A stretch of 9,659 nt of DNA from an uncultured Bacteroidales bacterium (GTDB lineage Bacteria; Bacteroidota; Bacteroidia; Bacteroidales; Marinilabiliaceae), in contig CAKUYZ010000065.1 of NCBI GenBank assembly GCA_934717675.1, positions 1 to 9,659 on the forward strand, written 5' to 3'. The stretch's first letter is position 1. Each line of letters starts with the position of its first letter. The notes below the pieces were generated by a model. That model was not told the origin of the DNA. It did no database searches and saw only the letters and a list, made by a program, of their open reading frames with translations. Shown one piece after another: positions 1 through 6,353 of the stretch. The position numbers and the translations under genes are program-made.

Positions 1-2095
1 TCGCTGCACCATCCGCACCATAGCGGCAGATGGGAAAGTGACAGAACGTGAGTTCTCAACAAAGTTCGAGGCAGACGGAATGACGTTTGATGAGCCAACC
101 GAGCTGATGTTCACGTTCAACAGTCCCGTCGGGGCCTGCCCCAAGTGCGAGGGTTTCGGCAGGGTCATTGGCATTGACGAAGACCTTGTCATACCCAATA
201 AGAACCTCTCCGTAGGCAACGGTTGCGTGGCTTGCTGGTCTGGCCCAACGTTGGGCAAATGGATGATAGACTTCATCAGACAAGCGCAAGCCTACGACTT
301 CCCCACCTACAAAGCCTACGCCGAACTGTCTCAAAAAGAGAAAGATCTGTTGTGGCATGGAGCGAAGGGAGTATATGGCATAGACGATTTCTTCAGTTTC
401 GCCCAGGAGAATCAATACAAGATCCAATACCGCATAATCCTCGCAAGGTTTCGCGGCAAGACCATATGCCCCGAATGTCACGGCTCAAGACTACGGAAAG
501 AGGCCACCTACGTCCGCGTGGGCAATCATAACATCACGCAGCTTTGCCGTCTGCCCATAAGCGAGCTTAAGCAATGGGCAGACGGGCTCACCTTGTCAGA
601 CCACGACGCTAAAGTGGCGCAAAGAATCCTCACTGAGATTCGCCAACGCCTAGACTTCCTGGTTGAGGTCGGACTTGAATACCTGACCCTAGACCGAACG
701 TCTGCCACGCTTTCTGGTGGTGAAAGTCAAAGAATTAACTTGGCCACCTCACTTGGCAGCAGCCTTGTCGGGTCTCTCTACATCCTTGACGAACCTAGCA
801 TAGGGCTCCACTCGGCCGACACTGCGAAACTGATAACGGTGTTGAGAAAACTCCAAGGATTAGGGAACACAGTCGTAGTCGTTGAACATGACGAGGACAT
901 AATCCGCGCCGCGGACGATATAATAGACATAGGGCCTGAGGCTGGCCGCCTGGGCGGTGAAGTCGTCTTCGCAGGGCCCTACGAGGACCTGATAAAGTCT
1001 GGAAAAAGCCTGACTGCGCAATACCTCACTGGCAAGCTCTCAATACCGGTCCCACACAGCAGAAGAAGCTGGAACCGATCCATAAAAGTCAGCCACGCCA
1101 ACACCAACAATCTGAAAGATGTGGAGGCCACATTCCCCCTCAACGCCATGACGGTGGTCACGGGCGTGAGTGGCTCGGGCAAGTCGTCTCTCGTCACCCA
1201 AGTGCTATACCCCGAACTTCGCCAGCTCACAGCCGACTCTGACACCGCCAAAGCCAAGTCTTTCAGACATTTGGCGGGAGATCTGGGAGCCATATCTAGA
1301 GTAGAGTTCGTTGATCAGAACCCCATTGGCAAAAGCTCTCGCTCCAACCCCGTCACATATCTCAAGGCGTATGAGGAAATCAGGAAACTGATGAGCAGCC
1401 AGCCTCTCTCTAAGCAAAATGGCTTCACGGCTGCGCATTTCTCTTTCAACGCCCCAGGCGGCAGGTGCGAGGCTTGCCAAGGCGAAGGAACAATAAAGAT
1501 TGAGATGCAGTTTATGGCCGATGTGGTCATTGAGTGTGACCAGTGCCATGGCAAACGCTTTAAGGACGATGTGCTAGAGGTCAAATATCGCGACAAGAAC
1601 ATCTACGACATCTTGGAAATGACTGTCAACCAGGCCATAGAGTTCTTCAGCGATGGCGCATCTGCAACAGAGCGCAAGATTGTGGAGCGGCTTAAGCCTC
1701 TTCAAGACGTTGGTATCGGCTACATCAAGATGGGTCAGTCCAGCAGCACACTCTCTGGAGGCGAGAACCAACGCGTCAAACTGGCTTCATATTTGGCCGA
1801 CGCAAACCAGCCGCCAACGCTCTTCGTCTTTGATGAGCCAACCACAGGACTCCACTTCCACGACATAAGCAAACTGCTCAAGGCATTCAACTCGCTCATA
1901 GAGAAAGGCCATAGCCTTGTCATAATTGAGCATAACATGGACGTGATCAAGAGCGCGGACTGGGTCATAGACCTTGGCCCGGACGGAGGCGCAGCCGGAG
2001 GGCGCATTGTGTGCGAGGGTACGCCAGAAGATGTGGCGCAAAATGAGGCCTCGAAGACGGGCGCGTTCTTGAAACACTATCTTACACAAAAATAA
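1..2095 (+). CDS. uvrA: UvrA-type excinuclease ABC subunit A (class II-like), 5'-truncated by window edge
   Basis: DNA-damage-recognition ATPase of the UvrA family; about 697 residues are in the window against a usual 840-950, so the start lies upstream. The frame is open from base 2, and the GTG at 38 is internal. Seen in order: the ACPKC half of zinc module 1 (137-148); a CPECHGSRL segment near 470; ABC signature LSGGESQR (710-733); Walker B ILDEPSIGLH (about 782-811); second Walker A GVSGSGKSS (1163-1189); an intact C-x2-C-x19-C-x2-C zinc module (1466-1546); second signature LSGGENQR (about 1751-1774); and Walker B VFDEPTTGLH. The upstream CxxC of zinc module 1 is missing: that place reads FEADGM, as I recall for class II (UvrA2) proteins of Bacteroidota. 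The UvrB-binding region would lie outside the window, so class II versus canonical UvrA cannot be settled here. cysE follows after 2 bases. Family call is very sure; subclass is inference. Confidence 0.93.
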   Translation, partial: RCTIRTIAADGKVTEREFSTKFEADGMTFDEPTELMFTFNSPVGACPKCEGFGRVIGIDEDLVIPNKNLSVGNGCVACWSGPTLGKWMIDFIRQAQAYDFPTYKAYAELSQKEKDLLWHGAKGVYGIDDFFSFAQENQYKIQYRIILARFRGKTICPECHGSRLRKEATYVRVGNHNITQLCRLPISELKQWADGLTLSDHDAKVAQRILTEIRQRLDFLVEVGLEYLTLDRTSATLSGGESQRINLATSLGSSLVGSLYILDEPSIGLHSADTAKLITVLRKLQGLGNTVVVVEHDEDIIRAADDIIDIGPEAGRLGGEVVFAGPYEDLIKSGKSLTAQYLTGKLSIPVPHSRRSWNRSIKVSHANTNNLKDVEATFPLNAMTVVTGVSGSGKSSLVTQVLYPELRQLTADSDTAKAKSFRHLAGDLGAISRVEFVDQNPIGKSSRSNPVTYLKAYEEIRKLMSSQPLSKQNGFTAAHFSFNAPGGRCEACQGEGTIKIEMQFMADVVIECDQCHGKRFKDDVLEVKYRDKNIYDILEMTVNQAIEFFSDGASATERKIVERLKPLQDVGIGYIKMGQSSSTLSGGENQRVKLASYLADANQPPTLFVFDEPTTGLHFHDISKLLKAFNSLIEKGHSLVIIEHNMDVIKSADWVIDLGPDGGAAGGRIVCEGTPEDVAQNEASKTGAFLKHYLTQK

Positions 2096-2097
2096 GA

Positions 2098-3000
2098 ATG
2101 AGCAGCGACTTTGTCTATGCGGCCATCACAGACGCCATGGGCCACCTGGCAAAAGGCGAGACCTTCGAATACGTATGTTGCGACTCGAAAGACGACCTGC
2201 CCATGCCGTCAACAGACAAGCTCAAAGAGTTCGTCCGCCTGTGCCGCGAGATAATCTTCCCAGGCTTCTTTGCGGCCAAGCCAGTCCATCAGTCTAGCCT
2301 CGCCTACTACCAGGGAGTGTGCATTGAAGAGATGGCGCACAAGCTGCGCCAAGAGATATTCGCCGGCCTATGCCTCACTCACCATTCCGATGGCGGGTTC
2401 TCCACCGAAACCACGCGCTCCGAGGCCGAGCGTAAGACGGCCTCTTTTGTCAGATGGCTTCCGGAGCTCAGGCGACTTCTTGTCGGCGATGTTAAAGCCA
2501 TTTTTTGTGGCGACCCCGCGGCGCACAGCAAGGCTGAAGTCATCTTCGCCTACCCTGCCGTCAGAGCCATATCTGGATACCGCATCGCACACAAACTTAA
2601 TGAGCTCGGCGTGCCACTCATCCCACGCGTCATAACAGAGATGGCGCACAGCGAGACTGGCATAGACATCCACCCACAGGCCACAATAGGAGAGCGGTTC
2701 GCAATTGACCATGGCACAGGCATCGTCATTGGCGCCACCTGCGTCATTGGCAACGATGTCAAAATATACCAAGGCGTCACCCTGGGCGCACTGAGCCACA
2801 TTGATGCCGATGCCGACGCCGTCCGAGACAAGCCTCGCCACCCAATAATCGGCAACGGGGTCGTCATCTACGCCCAAGCCACCATATTGGGGCGTGTCAA
2901 CATTGGAGATAACGCAGTGATCGGCGGCAATGTGTGGCTCACACACAGCGTCGCGCCTGGCCTTCACATTGAGCAACGCAACTGCGAGGCGGACATTTGA
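2098..3000 (+). CDS. cysE: Serine O-acetyltransferase (EpsC/CysE type)
   Basis: Cytoplasmic enzyme transferring acetyl from acetyl-CoA to L-serine, making O-acetylserine, the substrate of cysteine synthase. The protein has 300 residues. The N-terminal ~170 residues form the helical domain (with EIIFPGFF around 50-57 and GDPAAHS near 140). The C-terminal part is a left-handed beta-helix of hexapeptide repeats: AHSETGIDIHP (183-193), IDHGTGIVIG (203-212), YQGVTLGAL (224-232) and VIGGNVWLTHSV. Asp190 and His205 are spaced 15 apart, as are catalytic Asp143/His158 of E. coli CysE. Length and N-terminal layout fit the ~300-residue EpsC-type enzymes of Bacteroidota rather than the 273-residue E. coli form. 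The ATG lies 2 bases after the uvrA stop, so the two are very probably co-transcribed, perhaps translationally coupled. No cysteine synthase (cysK) gene is adjacent. Confidence 0.95.
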   Translation: MSSDFVYAAITDAMGHLAKGETFEYVCCDSKDDLPMPSTDKLKEFVRLCREIIFPGFFAAKPVHQSSLAYYQGVCIEEMAHKLRQEIFAGLCLTHHSDGGFSTETTRSEAERKTASFVRWLPELRRLLVGDVKAIFCGDPAAHSKAEVIFAYPAVRAISGYRIAHKLNELGVPLIPRVITEMAHSETGIDIHPQATIGERFAIDHGTGIVIGATCVIGNDVKIYQGVTLGALSHIDADADAVRDKPRHPIIGNGVVIYAQATILGRVNIGDNAVIGGNVWLTHSVAPGLHIEQRNCEADI

Positions 3001-3069
3001 AATGCGGAGATAATGTCAGTGCGATAAAATTTCATATAGGAGAGCGGCTTTGTGAATAATATTTAATAT

Positions 3070-3084
3070 ATTCGCTTCGCGAAT
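3070..3084. repeat. Perfect 6-bp inverted repeat (hairpin) just before the SiaB-like start
   Basis: ATTCGC-TTC-GCGAAT forms a perfect 6-bp stem with a 3-base loop, sitting 7 bases before the ATG at 3092. No T-run follows, so it is a poor terminator for cysE. It overlaps TATATTCG (3067-3074), a one-mismatch TAnnTTTG box, so it could be part of a promoter or operator, or shape the start of the kinase mRNA. Function unknown. Confidence 0.4.
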
Positions 3085-3091
3085 TGTGGTG

Positions 3092-3655
3092 ATGTTGAAT
3101 ATGGACTTCGACATGGGTAAATGGATGGCGGCAAAACGCAGCGGCGAAGTGCTCATAGAGCACCTCGGCAACTTCTCATCGTCATACATCGACTCTGTCT
3201 TGCCGTGCATGGAGCAGAAACTTCACGACAACATCAGCCCGGAGAACATTCGCAAACGCGCATTCCACATATTCATAGAGTGCGCACAGAATCTGTATCA
3301 CCACGTTGAGCCGTCTCCATCCGTCCAAAAGGCCTACGGAGCTGACAAACTTGGGGTTATAGTCATGGCCAAAGAGAACGCCAAATGCAGGATTACGACG
3401 GGCAATTTCGTGCCAGCGGAGAAAGCTGCGGACTTGCAAAGGCAAATTGACTACCTCAATTCTCTAGATGAGGGCGAGATTAAAAACCTCTACCGGAAAA
3501 CTGTCAGCACAAAAGACTTCTCTGAAAAAGGAGGGGCCGGACTGGGGATGATAGATATGGCCAGGAAAAGTGGCAACAAACTCGGTTGCAACTTCTATAC
3601 GGTCAAAGGCGCACCTGGCCTGCGATTCTTCTCTTTCGACGTGTGCATAGGATAG
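3092..3655 (+). CDS. siaB: SiaB-like GHKL-fold protein kinase (DUF6272 family)
   Basis: Resembles the SiaB family: small cytoplasmic proteins with a GHKL/HATPase-like fold that phosphorylate the partner SiaC. Numbered from ATG 3092 (187 residues), an N-box-like ECAQN lies at about 63-67 and a glycine-rich nucleotide-lid motif GGAGLGMIDMARKSG at about 147-161. The fold ends with a beta strand (FFSFDVCI) as in related anti-sigma-type kinases. There is no signal peptide, membrane segment or sensor domain. The reading frame also has GTG at 3086 and 3089 and ATG at 3101; 3092 is preferred because it is the first ATG, but 3101 (MDFDMGKW) is possible. The SiaC-like substrate follows 51 bases later, which strongly supports the call. 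The SiaA-type PP2C phosphatase that opposes this kinase in Pseudomonas is not in the window. Kinase activity is inferred from family membership. Confidence 0.82.
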   Translation: MLNMDFDMGKWMAAKRSGEVLIEHLGNFSSSYIDSVLPCMEQKLHDNISPENIRKRAFHIFIECAQNLYHHVEPSPSVQKAYGADKLGVIVMAKENAKCRITTGNFVPAEKAADLQRQIDYLNSLDEGEIKNLYRKTVSTKDFSEKGGAGLGMIDMARKSGNKLGCNFYTVKGAPGLRFFSFDVCIG

Positions 3656-3658
3656 AGC

Positions 3659-3694
3659 CACAGAAACAACCTAGATACAAAACACAGAAACAAC
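3659..3694 (+). repeat. 12-base direct repeat, 24-base period, upstream of the SiaC-like gene
   Basis: CACAGAAACAAC occurs at 3659-3670 and again at 3683-3694, inside the 51-base gap between the kinase and its substrate. The 24-base period is slightly more than two helical turns, so both copies would be on nearly the same face of the DNA. It may be a regulator site, an mRNA element or chance in an A/C-rich leader. Confidence 0.35.
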
Positions 3695-3706
3695 AATATA
3701 GCTGAG

Positions 3707-4093
3707 ATGGAAACTATCACTCTCCAAGAAAGCCCGAAGACCCCGTATATCTTGATGGACCCAGACAAGGGCATCATCGAGATCAAGGGCCGCTCCATAC
3801 CAGAGAACTCCGTTGAGTTCTACCGCTCGCTAAACAATTGGCTCAATGAGTACTCACAGGGTGAAATGAAACCTACGAAAGTACGCTTCCAACTTGAGTA
3901 TTTCAACACCAGCAGCTCCAAGTGCATACTTGACATCTTCAAGAAGCTAGAGGCCATGTACCGAAAGGGATGGGACATCAGCATCTCTTGGTGCTATGAC
4001 GAAGACGATGAGGACATGTACGAGTCTGGCGAGGATTACCAGTCTATTCTATCCTGCCCCATTTCTTTGGAAAAAATAAGCAACGGGCTTTAA
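3707..4093 (+). CDS. siaC: SiaC-like regulatory phosphoprotein (DUF1987)
   Basis: Small cytoplasmic protein of 128 residues, normal for the family. SiaC proteins switch partners according to phosphorylation by SiaB; in P. aeruginosa unphosphorylated SiaC binds and activates the diguanylate cyclase SiaD. Recognised by the opening PKTPYILMDPDKGIIEIKGRS (residues 10-30, split by the family's typical turn), the core LEYFNTSSSK (63-72), the following helix ILDIFKKLEAMYRKG, and an acidic segment CYDEDDEDMYESGEDY near the C terminus. Thr68 in NTSSSK coincides in number and context with the phosphorylated Thr68 that I recall for Pseudomonas SiaC. No GGDEF protein is encoded in the window, so the downstream effector is unknown here. 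It lies 51 bases after the kinase gene on the same strand, so co-transcription is likely. Confidence 0.88.
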   Translation: METITLQESPKTPYILMDPDKGIIEIKGRSIPENSVEFYRSLNNWLNEYSQGEMKPTKVRFQLEYFNTSSSKCILDIFKKLEAMYRKGWDISISWCYDEDDEDMYESGEDYQSILSCPISLEKISNGL

Positions 4094-4143
4094 CTACGCT
4101 TTAAGCTCACAAATCATTCCCAGATTAATTATAATATACCACT

Positions 4144-4171
4144 AGGCCAAGTTTATGGCCGTGTTTGGCCT
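4144..4171. repeat. Inverted repeat with repeated GGCC motifs upstream of the LytTR regulator
   Basis: AGGCCAA (4144-4150) and TTGGCCT (4165-4171) form a 7-bp inverted repeat around a 14-base spacer that contains another GGCC (4157-4160). A further TTTGGCC, matching 4164-4170, occurs at 4201-4207 just before the start. LytTR proteins often bind short repeated sites near their own promoters, so this is a candidate operator; a weak terminator for the SiaC-like gene is the alternative, but there is no T-run. Of the rest of the 4094-4219 gap, only an AT-rich stretch around 4125-4137 containing TATAAT (4130-4135) stands out. Confidence 0.3.
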
Positions 4172-4219
4172 TGTAGCGCAGCGCACGAGGGCACGAATTC
4201 TTTGGCCGTTATGGCACGC

Positions 4220-5014
4220 ATGACTTGCATCATAGTTGACGACGACGTCTTCTCAACAAAGATAATGTCCGGGTATATCAGCAGGACTAACGACGTCTGC
4301 TTGATACAAGCGTTCTCCAACGCCATAGACGCCATTAATTTCTTGTCTAGCAATGAAGGACGCAGCGTAGGAATCATCTTCTTAGACATCGAGATGCCGG
4401 AGATGAGCGGCATCGAGTTTATGCGGGCAATAGACCTTGCGGGCAAAGAAGTGGTCATATACTCATCGCAAGAAAAGTATGCACTAGAGTCCTATGAGTA
4501 CAACGTGTGCGATTATTTGTTAAAGCCCGTCAGCTACGCGCGATTCATTAGGGCTGTGAGTAAAGCCAGGTTGGCTCTAGAGACAAAGGGGGACGTCAAG
4601 CTCGTTGAGGAGACTGTGGAGGGGAATGCCACTAGCGATGGCGAGACGGTGTTCCTGCGAGACAACACTGGGGGGCTTCACAAGGTGAAGTTTGAGGACA
4701 TCATAATGGTAGAGGCGCAGGAGAACTATGTAGCGGTGAGCACTCCACGCCAAAAGTTGCTTGTGCATATGCCGCTGAAAAAAGTGATTGAGCTTTTCCC
4801 CGCTGAGGCATATATCATGCGCATACACAGGTCTTATGCCATCGGCGTAAGGCACGTGTGCAACATAGATAAGGATAAAGTCTACATCGAATGCGGAGAA
4901 GAGCGTGTAAAGCTCCCTCTGAGCAGGACGTATTGCCAAACGCTGCGCCGCCTGCTGAGGGACATCACCACAGCCGAAGACCCTGACCAGAACTTTTTAA
5001 TGCTCAAGCAATGA
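4220..5014 (+). CDS. LytTR-family response regulator transcription factor
   Basis: Two-domain DNA-binding response regulator of 264 residues, the usual size for AgrA/LytR-type regulators. The receiver domain (about 1-115) shows the acidic cluster VDDD (6-9), phosphoacceptor Asp56 in FLDIEMPEMSG, Ser82 at the switch position and Lys102 in LLKPVSY. The C-terminal LytTR domain (about 150-250) shows VFLRDN, the strand-turn VEAQENYVAV, and MRIHRSYAIG. Start choice: MTCIIVDDD at 4220 fits receiver domains best; an in-frame ATG at 4211 adds MAR, and a TTG at 4202 adds three more residues. No histidine kinase is encoded nearby, so it is an orphan here; LytTR regulators in Bacteroidota often pair with membrane kinases elsewhere. 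The stop overlaps the next start as ATGA, so the following redoxin gene is probably translated in step with it. Target genes are unknown. Confidence 0.93.
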   Translation: MTCIIVDDDVFSTKIMSGYISRTNDVCLIQAFSNAIDAINFLSSNEGRSVGIIFLDIEMPEMSGIEFMRAIDLAGKEVVIYSSQEKYALESYEYNVCDYLLKPVSYARFIRAVSKARLALETKGDVKLVEETVEGNATSDGETVFLRDNTGGLHKVKFEDIIMVEAQENYVAVSTPRQKLLVHMPLKKVIELFPAEAYIMRIHRSYAIGVRHVCNIDKDKVYIECGEERVKLPLSRTYCQTLRRLLRDITTAEDPDQNFLMLKQ

Positions 5015-5556
5015 GATTCGCACTGCTGACAGCATTGCTCTTCTCTGCGGCAACATTGGCTACGGCTCAAATCAAGAGGGAGCGCGGCAGCCGTTTCATA
5101 GTCACCGAGGGGCAATTCGCCCCTCTCTTTAGTTTTGTGACCAACGAAGGTGATACGCTAGATGCGGACTTGCTCCGAGGTCAGGTGGTAGTTTTGCAAT
5201 TCGCAGCGTCATGGTGCCCCTTCAGCGCAGCTCACATGGTTGATTATCAAAAATATGTATGGAAGAAGCATAAGGGCGACGACTATTTTTCCATATACAT
5301 AGTCTGCGAAGACACCCAGACCGGCAGACACGACTTTGAGTCCCTCCTTCACGAACAAAGGATAAACATTCCTTATGCCTTTGACGACAATGAGCATATT
5401 TACAAGCTCTTTGTCACGCCCAATGGCAGTGTGACCAGGACCATCGTCATCGGCCCAGACTGGAAGATTGTGAGCCTCTATGACAAACACACGCGCCGAG
5501 GGCTGCGCAAAATAAGGCACAGTGTTGACAAATTGCTGCGCGGCGCAAAGCGGTAG
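5011..5556 (+). CDS. Exported thioredoxin-fold (redoxin/TlpA-like) protein with CPFS active-site motif
   Basis: 181 residues with a cleavable-looking signal peptide: charged start MRF, hydrophobic core of about residues 4-15, and ATAQ before a likely cut at 19/20. The mature part is a redoxin/thioredoxin fold: GQFAPLFSFVTNEGDTL (34-50), strand QVVVLQFAASWCPFS (58-72), then strand YFSIYIVCE and the late strand TRTIVIGPDWKIV (142-154). The active-site position is Cys69-Pro-Phe-Ser72, so the resolving cysteine of CxxC is serine; the only other cysteine in the mature protein is Cys99. It therefore cannot be a standard CxxC disulfide reductase; a one-cysteine peroxidase, a C69-C99 pair or a non-catalytic binding role are open. 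It would act in the periplasm. It overlaps the LytTR gene by 4 bases. Fold call is good, function uncertain. Confidence 0.82.
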   Translation: MRFALLTALLFSAATLATAQIKRERGSRFIVTEGQFAPLFSFVTNEGDTLDADLLRGQVVVLQFAASWCPFSAAHMVDYQKYVWKKHKGDDYFSIYIVCEDTQTGRHDFESLLHEQRINIPYAFDDNEHIYKLFVTPNGSVTRTIVIGPDWKIVSLYDKHTRRGLRKIRHSVDKLLRGAKR

Positions 5557-5569
5557 CCTCCAATTTTTG

Positions 5570-5577
5570 TATTTTTG
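5570..5577 (+). promoter_or_regulatory. Bacteroidota-type -7 box (TAnnTTTG) before the LysE-family gene
   Basis: TATTTTTG is a perfect match to the Bacteroidota -7 consensus TAnnTTTG, 14 bases after the redoxin stop and 40 bases before the exporter ATG. It would give transcription from about 5584 and a leader of about 34 bases. No clear TTG appears at the usual -33 distance. Confidence 0.55.
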
Positions 5578-5617
5578 CGCCGTCATTTAAGGCAACCAGC
5601 ACAAAGGGGCAACAGAG

Positions 5618-6265
5618 ATGGAAATAGTAAGTTTAGCGCAATCGTTGATTGAGGGCATCTCGGTCGGCTTTGTCGCGTCCATTCCATTGGGTCCCATTGG
5701 CGTACTTTGCATACAACGCACGCTTAGCAAAGGCAGGCGCAGCGGTTTTGCGAGTGGGGCAGGCGCAGCGGCGTCTGATTTCCTATACGCTGTCGTGGCG
5801 GGGTTTAGCGTCTCAATGGTGACTGACTTCGTCGAGACGCACAGAAATCTTCTGTTTGTTGGCGGGGCCGTCGTCCTTATTGTTCTTGGCGTCAGAATGA
5901 TGCTCTCCAAACCGCACAAGCAACTTCGTCATCAGCGTTCTTCCAGTCGCAAGCGCAATTTGTGGCAAGATTTCGTATCAACATTCTTTCTCACCATAAC
6001 TAACCCTTTGGCTCTCTTCGTGTTTATGGGAGCGTTCACGTTTATGGGCGTCCACGGCACACGCGCCGAAAGGGTTCTGGTGGTTGCAGGCGTGCTGTTA
6101 GGCGCCCTAATGTGGTGGATGCTGCTAACCGTGATGGTCGGCTTGTTCCGACGCAAGTTGACACTCCGTAGACTATTATATATCAACCGCATAGCGGGTG
6201 CAGCCATTGTAGGCCTCGTCATCATGACGGGCATTGTGGAGGTAATAAAGTACATATCGGCATAG
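5618..6265 (+). CDS. LysE/RhtB-family inner-membrane exporter
   Basis: Probable inner-membrane efflux permease of 215 residues, normal for the LysE superfamily, which exports amino acids and related small molecules. About six hydrophobic helices can be drawn: roughly residues 8-34, 52-70, 77-97, 117-143, 153-177 and 190-210. The family signature is in helix 1 and the loop after it (IPLGPIGVLCIQRTLSKG, 22-39, then GFASGAGAAASD), and the NP pair at 129-130 (TITNPLALF) matches the conserved NP at the start of the second half. A basic loop (KQLRHQRSSSRKR, 101-113) separates the halves and is likely cytoplasmic. Substrate cannot be read from the sequence; the nearby cysE makes a cysteine-pathway metabolite such as O-acetylserine worth considering, as for the LysE-family exporter EamB, but that is only a guess from position. 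A TAnnTTTG box precedes it, suggesting its own promoter. Confidence 0.88.
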   Translation: MEIVSLAQSLIEGISVGFVASIPLGPIGVLCIQRTLSKGRRSGFASGAGAAASDFLYAVVAGFSVSMVTDFVETHRNLLFVGGAVVLIVLGVRMMLSKPHKQLRHQRSSSRKRNLWQDFVSTFFLTITNPLALFVFMGAFTFMGVHGTRAERVLVVAGVLLGALMWWMLLTVMVGLFRRKLTLRRLLYINRIAGAAIVGLVIMTGIVEVIKYISA

Positions 6266-6313
6266 TTGCGCTCCCCCGTCATCGGCGACCCGCTTTTCCC
6301 ATCCCCCTACAGA

Positions 6314-6321
6314 TATTTTTG
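6314..6321 (+). promoter_or_regulatory. Bacteroidota-type -7 box before the GNAT gene
   Basis: TATTTTTG matches TAnnTTTG perfectly and lies 32 bases before the GNAT ATG, giving an expected leader of about 26 bases. A TTTT at 6294-6297 is the best, weak, -33 candidate. The rest of the 6266-6353 gap is C-rich with no clear terminator hairpin for the exporter gene. Confidence 0.5.
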
Positions 6322-6353
6322 ATTAACTTAGTAGGCAAGAAACAATCAGACGG

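Noticed and set aside
38..40. GTG as the start of the UvrA-type protein
   Set aside because: The frame is open to the left edge and the upstream residues continue the UvrA domain; the protein would lack the whole first ATP-binding half.
2368..2976. A 202-codon open frame on the minus strand
   Set aside because: Antisense to the conserved hexapeptide domain of cysE and with no family features; a shadow frame.
3001..3085. Riboswitch or T-box upstream of the SiaB-like gene
   Set aside because: The gap is under 100 bases, with only one 6-bp hairpin; there is no room or conserved core for a known riboswitch class.
3086..3091. GTG starts for the SiaB-like kinase
   Set aside because: They sit almost on the hairpin and are followed at once by an ATG in frame; they add nothing recognisable. 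They cannot be fully excluded.
4202..4210. TTG start for the LytTR regulator
   Set aside because: ATG codons at 4211 and 4220 are in frame, and the receiver domain begins at MTCIIVDDD; a TTG start adds only unsupported residues.
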